Origin: Meridianimaribacter flavus
GTDB lineage: Bacteria; Bacteroidota; Bacteroidia; Flavobacteriales; Flavobacteriaceae
Direction: 5' to 3'
NCBI RefSeq assembly: GCF_004366715.1
Contig: NZ_SOQZ01000003.1
Coordinates: forward strand, 67,001-131,000
Length of the DNA stretch: 64,000 bases
The position numbers and the translations under genes were made by a program. The notes under the pieces were generated by a model. That model was given only the letters and a program-made list of their open reading frames with translations, was not told the DNA's origin and ran no database searches. Shown here piece after piece: positions 56,733 to 64,000 of this stretch (position 1 is its first letter; each line of letters starts with the position of its first letter).

Positions 56733-57665
56733 ATGCAACAGATTACGAATACTATTTTAATGATTCGTCCAATAAACTTTAGGATGAACGAACAGACAGC
56801 TGTCAACAATTATTTTCAAGAAACTATAGATGTTGAAAACGCTGAGCTTAATGCCAAAGCTCAAGAAGAGTTTGACGCTTTTGTTGCAAAGTTAAGGCAA
56901 GTTGGCATTAATGTAATTGTTGAGCAAGATGATGTGTTAGCAGATACTCCAGACTCTATTTTTCCTAATAACTGGGTGAGTTTTCATGAGAATGGTGATG
57001 TTGCAATTTATCCAATGTTTGCCGAAAACAGAAGAAAAGAAAGACGCGAAGAGATATTTGTTAGGCTTGAAAACGAAGGCTTCAAAATTGAAAATATTAT
57101 TGACTATACAAGTGCAGAAGATGAAGGTATTTTTCTTGAAGGAACAGGAAGTTTATTGTTAGATAGAGCTAATGGTAAAGCCTATTGTGCGTTATCACCT
57201 AGAGCAGACGAAGAGTTGTTTATTGAGTTTTGTGAAGATTTCGACTATTTTCCTGTAGTATTTACCGCTAACCAAACTGTAGGTGGTAAGCGATTACCAA
57301 TTTACCATACTAATGTAATGATGTGTTTAGCTGAAAACTTTGCTGTGATTTGCTTGGATACTATTGATGATAAAAAAGAACGCAAAAATGTTATTCAGCA
57401 TCTAAAATCGGATGGTAAAGAAATTATAGAAATTACTGAGTCTCAAATGCATCAGTTTGCTGGTAACATGCTTCAATTAAAAGGAGCAAACAATACACCT
57501 TATTTGATAATGAGTAAAGCTGCTCATGATAGTTTGACAGCATCACAAATCTCAAAAATTGAAAAGCATTGTGAGATAATTTCTAGCTCTTTAGAAACTA
57601 TAGAAACTTGTGGAGGCGGAAGTGCTCGTTGTATGATGGCTGAGGTGTTTTTACCAAAAAACTAA
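56733..57665 (+). CDS. ctlX: Citrulline utilization hydrolase CtlX-like (amidinotransferase superfamily)
   Basis: A 310-residue protein of the arginine deiminase-like CtlX group. SIFPNNWVSFH (75-85), E136 in FLEGTGSLLLDR, H192 in PIYHTNVMM and C300 in GGGSARCMMAEVF form the expected active site. CtlX acts on citrulline or related ureido/guanidino compounds; the in vivo substrate is uncertain. The dimethylarginine hydrolase homologue at 46081 has the same fold. The stop overlaps the CpeT-like gene by 4 bp. Confidence 0.85.
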   Translation: MQQITNTILMIRPINFRMNEQTAVNNYFQETIDVENAELNAKAQEEFDAFVAKLRQVGINVIVEQDDVLADTPDSIFPNNWVSFHENGDVAIYPMFAENRRKERREEIFVRLENEGFKIENIIDYTSAEDEGIFLEGTGSLLLDRANGKAYCALSPRADEELFIEFCEDFDYFPVVFTANQTVGGKRLPIYHTNVMMCLAENFAVICLDTIDDKKERKNVIQHLKSDGKEIIEITESQMHQFAGNMLQLKGANNTPYLIMSKAAHDSLTASQISKIEKHCEIISSSLETIETCGGGSARCMMAEVFLPKN

Positions 57666-58294
57666 TCTAGCTTGTTAAAGATGTAACCGCCTTTTTCGGC
57701 TCCCCAAATATGTTCTCCTTTATCGTCAAATCCTCTATCCCATGAGATGATTTTGTCTTGGAAAATTTCAACTTCGCTAGTTGCGTATGAAGCTCCATAT
57801 AGCGTGCTTTCGCAGGTTTTTTCTCCTGTTTCACCTTTAAAATGATTAGAGTCTAAACGTTTAAGGAGTACTTCGCATCCTTCTTTTTTAGAAACTTGAT
57901 GTATTGATAGCGAGTCAAAAGCTTGAGGTGTTTTCCATTTTCCTATCCATAACGAGTCGTTTTCAATTGTGTAAATAGCAGAACTATAAACACTATCATT
58001 TAATTTAGTTACTTCGTATATACGTTGTCTGTAAGGATTGTTTTGTCGTGCGTTTAAAGCTTGCTCTACATAAAGGTAATTACCTTTGTCTTTCCAAATA
58101 GGGTACATGTGAAGCGAAATATTAAAATAAGTTGAGTCAACTTTTGCTTGAGCTTCAGAATTGTATGAACCTTGCATTATTGTAAATAACTCTTCAAGGT
58201 GATTAGGAGTTTTTGTGCTTTCAGTTGTTTTTTGAGAATCTTTACAGCTATAAAATGATGCTAGTATAGCAAGTGAAAGTATAAATTGTTTCAT
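57662..58294 (-). CDS. CpeT/CpcT-family lipoprotein
   Basis: A 210-residue protein with a lipoprotein signal, MKQFILSLAILASFYSCKDS, cysteine at residue 17. From about residue 30 the CpeT/CpcT pattern is clear: YNSEAQAK, KGNYLYVEQALN, PYRQRIYEV, LWIGKWKTPQAFDSL, GCEVLLKR, GASYATSEV, SWDRGFDDKGEHIWGAEKGGY. In cyanobacteria these lyases attach or handle bilins on phycobiliproteins. No phycobiliprotein or other pigment gene is in the window and it carries an export signal, so the name describes fold only. Convergent with ctlX (4-bp overlap). Confidence 0.85.
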   Translation of the reverse strand: MKQFILSLAILASFYSCKDSQKTTESTKTPNHLEELFTIMQGSYNSEAQAKVDSTYFNISLHMYPIWKDKGNYLYVEQALNARQNNPYRQRIYEVTKLNDSVYSSAIYTIENDSLWIGKWKTPQAFDSLSIHQVSKKEGCEVLLKRLDSNHFKGETGEKTCESTLYGASYATSEVEIFQDKIISWDRGFDDKGEHIWGAEKGGYIFNKLD

Positions 58295-58337
58295 CTTAGT
58301 GTTATGGCTTTTGCGCTAAGATAAACAAAAATGTTAT

Positions 58338-60422
58338 TTAAGAAGAAGACTTTGTTTTTGGGAGTTCAACAAAAAATTTAGTCCCCACATTTTGAACACT
58401 TTCAACCCAAATTCTACCATCATTAAGTTCAACTAGTTCTTTGCAAATAGTTAATCCTAATCCTGTACCTTTTTCGTTTTTGGTGCCTATTGTAGTAAAT
58501 GTATTGTTTTTAAATAGCTTGTTTAGATTCTCTGGAGAAATACCAACTCCGGTATCTTCTACGCATATTAAGGACTTACCATTTTGGTCTCTGTTTGAAA
58601 CAGTTATAGCATCACCAATTCTACTAAACTTAACAGCATTTGTTAGTAGATTTTGGATTACAATTTCTATCATGCTTTTATCAGCATAAACAAAATCTCT
58701 TTGCGACTCGTCAATTAAAACAATTCGTTTTTGTTCAACCTTTTGTTCTATTAATCCCATTTTATTGTGGAATACATCTTGGATGTTGAATAACTCAGGG
58801 TTAGACTCTAAGTTTTGCATTTGGGATTTAGACCAGTTTAATAGGTTAAAAAGTAATAAAGAAGCATTGTCAGCATTCTCGCTTAATTCAGGGATAAGCT
58901 CATAAAATTCTTCTTTGGTAAGGCTGTCTTCGCGAAGCAAATCAATAAATCCTTTAATGGACGAAATTGAATCTTTTAAATCGTGAGATACTATAGAAAA
59001 CAAACGATCTTTTACTTTGTTAACCTCTTCTAAATGGTGTGTTTGCTCTAATATAGCTTCGTTTTGTAACTCTATCTGTTTGTTTTTTTCTTCAAGTTCT
59101 CTAGCGTATTCTAAGCGTTTTCTATGTTTTAGGTGAGAAATAACTAAAACAAGTAAGGATATTAAAATAGCAAAAGCTAAGACGTAACTTAGCAGTTTTA
59201 ATCGTTTAATAGATTTTTCATTCTCTTTATTTATTGCTTCATTTTCAATACTCACCTCGTTTGTAAACGCTTCGTCAATATTGGTTTCAGTAACAGGAGT
59301 AGTAATTACAGGTATTTTGGGTTGACTCTCTTTATCAAGTTCAGTTTTTAAGTCATAATATTTTCCTTGCCAGAAAAATGCATTTTGATATTGCTTTTGT
59401 ATGGAGTCTAGCTCTTTGTGGAGTTTGTAGTTTTTTAAAAGCTCATGTTTGTTAACTCCATTTTTTGCAATACTGTAGGCTTCGTCTAATTGCGCTTGGG
59501 CAAGTTTTAACTTGTTTTGTTTTAAATTGAGATGACCTATGGAGTTTAATGACCTAAGTAATCCATCTTCATTTTGTGTGCTTCTGTTGTATTTTAATCC
59601 TTCAAGTAAATACTCTGCAGCTTTTTCATATTCTCTAAACTGCAAATATTCTTCACCAATTCGAGGTAAAATTTCTCCTCTTAAGTCATTATCATTTTCA
59701 GTATCTAAAAGATTTAAAACTTTTTCAAAATATTCAATAGCTTTTCTGTGTTCTTTTCTTTCAGAATAAAGTAAAGCAATGTTTTTGGTTGAGTTTTTAA
59801 TTCCAGCATTGTCTTGTAGTTGGGTTCTAACGTTTAATGCCTTATAATTAAACTCAAGCGCTTTATCTATTTGGTTTGTATTGTAGTAAGCTTCGGCTAA
59901 ACTATTGTAGGCTAAACTAAGTTCTTCTCTCAAGTTCATGCGTTCAAAAACCTGAATAGCTAATAAAGCATTTTCAAGACCTTCAGCATAGTTTCCACGT
60001 TTAATTTCAATATGACCAATGCCATTACTAACTCTAGCATAACCTAGTGTGTCGTCAAGTTCTTTAAATAGTCTCTTGGACTTATTGTAACTATCAATTG
60101 CGTTGTAGTAATCATTTTTTGTTGAATAAATAAGGGCTTTAAAATATTTGGCTTCGGCAATTGCTCTTTTATATTTTAAAGTTTCAGATAACCTTTCAGT
60201 TTGGTCAATAAACAATAACGCTTTTTTGTAGTCTTTTACAGTGTATAGCTTTTCAATTAATAAAAGGGAGGTTTCAACCTTTGCAGAATCCTGAGGTTGG
60301 TAAGCTAATTGAATAGTTAGGTGTTCAATCTCTGATTGAATAAAAAGACTATCCTTCTCTATTTTTTGAGCAAAAGTAGAGAGCACAGAAAAAAAAGCAG
60401 CTAAAGTTATTAACTGTTTCAT
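58338..60422 (-). CDS. TPR-containing sensor histidine kinase
   Basis: A 694-residue membrane sensor. Signal peptide 1-19; about six TPR units in the periplasmic part (roughly 55-345, for example NYAEGLENALLAIQVFERM); one transmembrane helix at 409-430. A coiled coil then leads to the HisKA domain with H480 in SIVSHDLKD. The HATPase domain has an N box (NLLTNAVKF, 591-599), G1 DTGVGIS (623-629) and G2 GTGLGLTI (652-659). All kinase motifs are intact. No response regulator gene is adjacent, so it is an orphan sensor. Input signal unknown. Confidence 0.92.
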   Translation of the reverse strand: MKQLITLAAFFSVLSTFAQKIEKDSLFIQSEIEHLTIQLAYQPQDSAKVETSLLLIEKLYTVKDYKKALLFIDQTERLSETLKYKRAIAEAKYFKALIYSTKNDYYNAIDSYNKSKRLFKELDDTLGYARVSNGIGHIEIKRGNYAEGLENALLAIQVFERMNLREELSLAYNSLAEAYYNTNQIDKALEFNYKALNVRTQLQDNAGIKNSTKNIALLYSERKEHRKAIEYFEKVLNLLDTENDNDLRGEILPRIGEEYLQFREYEKAAEYLLEGLKYNRSTQNEDGLLRSLNSIGHLNLKQNKLKLAQAQLDEAYSIAKNGVNKHELLKNYKLHKELDSIQKQYQNAFFWQGKYYDLKTELDKESQPKIPVITTPVTETNIDEAFTNEVSIENEAINKENEKSIKRLKLLSYVLAFAILISLLVLVISHLKHRKRLEYARELEEKNKQIELQNEAILEQTHHLEEVNKVKDRLFSIVSHDLKDSISSIKGFIDLLREDSLTKEEFYELIPELSENADNASLLLFNLLNWSKSQMQNLESNPELFNIQDVFHNKMGLIEQKVEQKRIVLIDESQRDFVYADKSMIEIVIQNLLTNAVKFSRIGDAITVSNRDQNGKSLICVEDTGVGISPENLNKLFKNNTFTTIGTKNEKGTGLGLTICKELVELNDGRIWVESVQNVGTKFFVELPKTKSSS

Positions 60423-61056
60423 CTTCTACAATTAGTGTTATAAATTGCAATACTGCTTTGACGCCAACTTGCCTTGAGGGATAGGAAAAGTAAAAACACA
60501 AAACACAATAACAATCCTGTTAAAGGTTGAAAAATAGGTATCATCAACGATTGGGACTTTGATTAATAGCTTTCCAAAAATCTTTAAAAGGGTTATAAAA
60601 AGCTAATTTCTAGGTTTTACTACCAAAAAATTAGATAAAAGGAATATTATTTAATTTTAAAAATTTTCCTACTCGATGAACGGTAAAAAATCATAGAAAA
60701 ACTACACTTTTATCGACGAAATGCACGTTAATTAAAGTTATTAACAAATTTTTATTTAAAACATTGATTGTCAGAATTTTAGTATTAAAAATGAATTTTG
60801 AAGTAATTTGATAACGCTACGCTATAACTTCACAAAACCTAATTAAATTACCATTCTTAATTTAAGACTGTTATTTTTTTCAAACAAGAGTATATTTTAA
60901 AAAGCAGACTTCAATGGCAAATTGTCAATCGCTCTTTTTACATTCCATATAAATTTAGATTTCGGTATTGTGCTTTAAAATTAAGTATTTAAGCGGCATT
61001 CGGTCTTAAAATTTTAATAAAAATGCTATCTTTGCACACTTAAAAATTAACTACAA
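60423..61056. other. 634-bp gene-free AT-rich stretch
   Basis: Between the histidine kinase start and argS. Very AT-rich, with no ORF longer than a few codons on either strand and no tRNA-like cloverleaf found by eye. It ends with the argS promoter. The rest has no obvious hairpin terminator; it may hold divergent regulatory sequence or a small RNA that I cannot see. Confidence 0.6.
61027..61034 (+). promoter_or_regulatory. Putative -7 promoter box of argS
   Basis: TATCTTTG, exact TAnnTTTG match, 22 nt before the argS ATG. No clear -33 TTG upstream. Confidence 0.65.
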
Positions 61057-62832
61057 ATGAGTCTTCAAGATATATTGACAAAACACGTACAAGAAGCTAT
61101 AACTTCATTGTATAACGCTAATTTAGAATCGGTTGAATTCCAAGCTACTCGTAAGGAATTTGCTGGAGATATAACAATTGTTGTTTTTCCTATGTTGCGT
61201 GTTGTAAAAGGTAATCCTGTACAAATAGGAGAAGCTGTAGGTCAATATCTTGTTGAAAAGGTTGATGAGGTAAAAGCGTTTAATGTAGTTAAAGGTTTTT
61301 TGAATGTTGAAATTAATGATGCTTACTACCTGAATTTCTTTAACGAAATTTCTAATCAAGCCACTTATGGATTGGTAACACCAAAAGAAGGCGACAATGC
61401 AATAATGGTAGAGTATTCTTCACCAAATACTAATAAACCATTACACCTTGGTCATATTAGAAATAACTTGTTAGGATATAGCGTTGCTGAAATTTTAAAA
61501 GCATCTGGAAAAAAGGTGTATAAGACTCAAATTATAAACGATAGAGGTATTCATATTTGTAAAAGTATGTTGGCTTGGAAACGTTATGGTAATGATGAAA
61601 CTCCTGAAAGCACAGGCTTAAAAGGCGATAAGCTGGTAGGTAATTATTATGTGAAGTTTGACCGAGAGTATAAAAACGAAATTCAGCAATTAGTAGAAGA
61701 AGGAAAGACTGAAGAAGATGCAAAAAAACAAGCTCCTATTTTGGTAGAAGCTCAACAAATGCTCCAAAAATGGGAGTCTGGAGACCCTGAGACGGTTGCG
61801 CTTTGGGAAAAAATGAACGGTTGGGTTTATGAGGGTTTTGATGTTACGTATAAAAACTTAGGTGTTGATTTTGACAAACTGTATTATGAAAGTCAAACCT
61901 ATTTATTAGGAAAAGAATTTGTTGCCGAAGGATTGAAAACAGGAGTTTTCTTTAAAAAAGAAGATGGCTCAGTGTGGTGCGACCTTACTGATGAAGGACT
62001 TGATGAAAAAATCGTGCTTCGTAGTGATGGTACAGCAGTATATATGACACAAGATATTGGTACAGCTATTCAACGTATTAAAGATTTTCCTGATGTTGGC
62101 GGAATGGTTTACACTGTAGGTAACGAGCAAGATTATCATTTTAAAGTACTGTTTTTAATCCTCAAAAAATTAGGTTTTGATTGGGCTAAAAACTTATACC
62201 ATTTAAGCTATGGTATGGTCGATTTGCCTTCAGGAAAAATGAAAAGTAGAGAAGGTACTGTTGTAGACGCTGACGATTTAGTAGAAGACATGGCTAAAAC
62301 TGCCGAAGAGATTTCTGAAGAACTCGGTAAGTTAGACGGTTATACCCAAGAAGAAAAACAAGAACTTTACAAAACCATTGGTCTTGGTGCTTTAAAATAT
62401 TACATCCTTAAAGTAGATCCAAAAAAGCGAATTCTTTTCGATCCTAAAGAATCTATCGATTTTCAAGGAAATACAGGACCATTCATTCAATATACGTATG
62501 CAAGAATTCAGTCTATTTTAAGAAAGTCTGATGTAGATACGTCTGCAAAAGTTACAGTTGATTTACACGAAAAGGAAAAAGAATTGCTAAAGCAAATTCA
62601 ACTGTTTCCTGAAGTGGTTCAAAACGCAGCAGAACAACACAGTCCTGCATTAATTGCTAATTACACTTATGATTTAGTGAAAGAGTTCAATTCATTTTAT
62701 CAAAATGTATCTATACTTGGTGCTGATAATGACAACGAAAAACAGTTTAGAGTACAGTTATCTAAGGTAGTTGGTAACACCATTAAAAATGCGTTTGGGC
62801 TATTAGGAATTAATGTTCCTGAACGTATGTAA
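61057..62832 (+). CDS. argS: Arginyl-tRNA synthetase
   Basis: A 591-residue class I synthetase charging tRNA-Arg. N-terminal tRNA D-loop recognition domain; the HIGH-like motif is HLGH (130-133) in SSPNTNKPLHLGHIRN, and the KMSKS-like motif is KMKSR (394-398) in PSGKMKSREGT. The DALR anticodon-binding domain ends at NAFGLLGINVPERM. Full length with own promoter; 91 nt before pyrG. Confidence 0.98.
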   Translation: MSLQDILTKHVQEAITSLYNANLESVEFQATRKEFAGDITIVVFPMLRVVKGNPVQIGEAVGQYLVEKVDEVKAFNVVKGFLNVEINDAYYLNFFNEISNQATYGLVTPKEGDNAIMVEYSSPNTNKPLHLGHIRNNLLGYSVAEILKASGKKVYKTQIINDRGIHICKSMLAWKRYGNDETPESTGLKGDKLVGNYYVKFDREYKNEIQQLVEEGKTEEDAKKQAPILVEAQQMLQKWESGDPETVALWEKMNGWVYEGFDVTYKNLGVDFDKLYYESQTYLLGKEFVAEGLKTGVFFKKEDGSVWCDLTDEGLDEKIVLRSDGTAVYMTQDIGTAIQRIKDFPDVGGMVYTVGNEQDYHFKVLFLILKKLGFDWAKNLYHLSYGMVDLPSGKMKSREGTVVDADDLVEDMAKTAEEISEELGKLDGYTQEEKQELYKTIGLGALKYYILKVDPKKRILFDPKESIDFQGNTGPFIQYTYARIQSILRKSDVDTSAKVTVDLHEKEKELLKQIQLFPEVVQNAAEQHSPALIANYTYDLVKEFNSFYQNVSILGADNDNEKQFRVQLSKVVGNTIKNAFGLLGINVPERM

Positions 62833-62895
62833 TAATATTGTATTTTTAATAGCAATTAAAACCCAAAACACTACCTAATAACTATTAAAATTTTG

Positions 62896-62903
62896 TAAAT
62901 TTG
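62896..62903 (+). promoter_or_regulatory. Putative -7 promoter box of pyrG
   Basis: TAAATTTG, exact TAnnTTTG match, 20 nt before the ATG at 62924. Confidence 0.55.
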
Positions 62904-62914
62904 CCTGCGTTTAA

Positions 62915-64000
<1,086 letters not shown>

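Noticed and set aside
46081-57665. A novel defence or biosynthetic cluster across this region
   Set aside because: The genes belong to separate housekeeping functions on alternating strands, with their own terminators and promoters; nothing ties them into a system.

Overview
The window is an AT-rich piece of a Bacteroidetes chromosome, almost certainly Flavobacteriaceae. I base this on: a SusC/SusD pair; a T9SS type A sorting domain; CtlX and dimethylarginine hydrolase homologues; a str-S10-spc-alpha run with no tuf gene; and Bacteroidetes-type -7 promoter boxes (TAnnTTTG) in front of many genes, with no evident Shine-Dalgarno sequences. The genus cannot be fixed from this sequence. I see no phage, insertion sequence, CRISPR array, tRNA or rRNA. 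Almost everything is core or family-conserved chromosome.

Left part (1-14.4 kb). An alpha-2-macroglobulin-like protein runs off the left edge. It is followed by a TPR protein, the murein-recycling ligase mpl, a small lipoprotein, a PaiB-like/DUF1569 pair, and a radC - polysaccharide deacetylase-like - yjjG - conserved unknown run. Then come rarA, a rhomboid protease and rlmB.

Nutrient uptake and surface (14.5-22.8 kb, minus strand). A BamA/TamA-like barrel protein, susC and susD lie in a row and end at a perfect 36-bp palindromic terminator. Beyond it lies a secreted aryl-sulfotransferase-like protein with a T9SS tail.

Translation block (22.9-40.2 kb, plus strand). rpsL-rpsG-fusA are joined directly to the S10, spc (with secY, infA, rpmJ) and alpha clusters. 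Most spacers are under 25 nt, so the six larger gaps (63-170 nt) stand out. Two of them carry clear hairpins. The rpsK-rpsD gap carries a terminator overlapping a promoter, followed by a structured rpsD leader.

Right part (40.3-64 kb). carA, eno, a glycogen-synthase-like gene and gltA are each followed or preceded by visible terminators or promoters. Next are a dimethylarginine hydrolase homologue; a minus-strand LUD-cdsA-psd-ACBP lipid operon; rsfS-ftsH; birA; pyrE with an SRPBCC gene; a NUDIX protein; an M14 peptidase lipoprotein; a STAS-like protein; ctlX; a CpeT-like lipoprotein; and a TPR histidine kinase. A 634-bp gene-free stretch precedes argS, and pyrG runs off the right edge.

I do not see a clearly new multi-gene system. 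The most interesting signals are the candidate ribosomal-protein mRNA leaders, terminators fused to promoters, likely leaderless starts, the TonB-plug-like motifs inside the macroglobulin, and a CpeT-family lipoprotein in an apparently non-photosynthetic genome.
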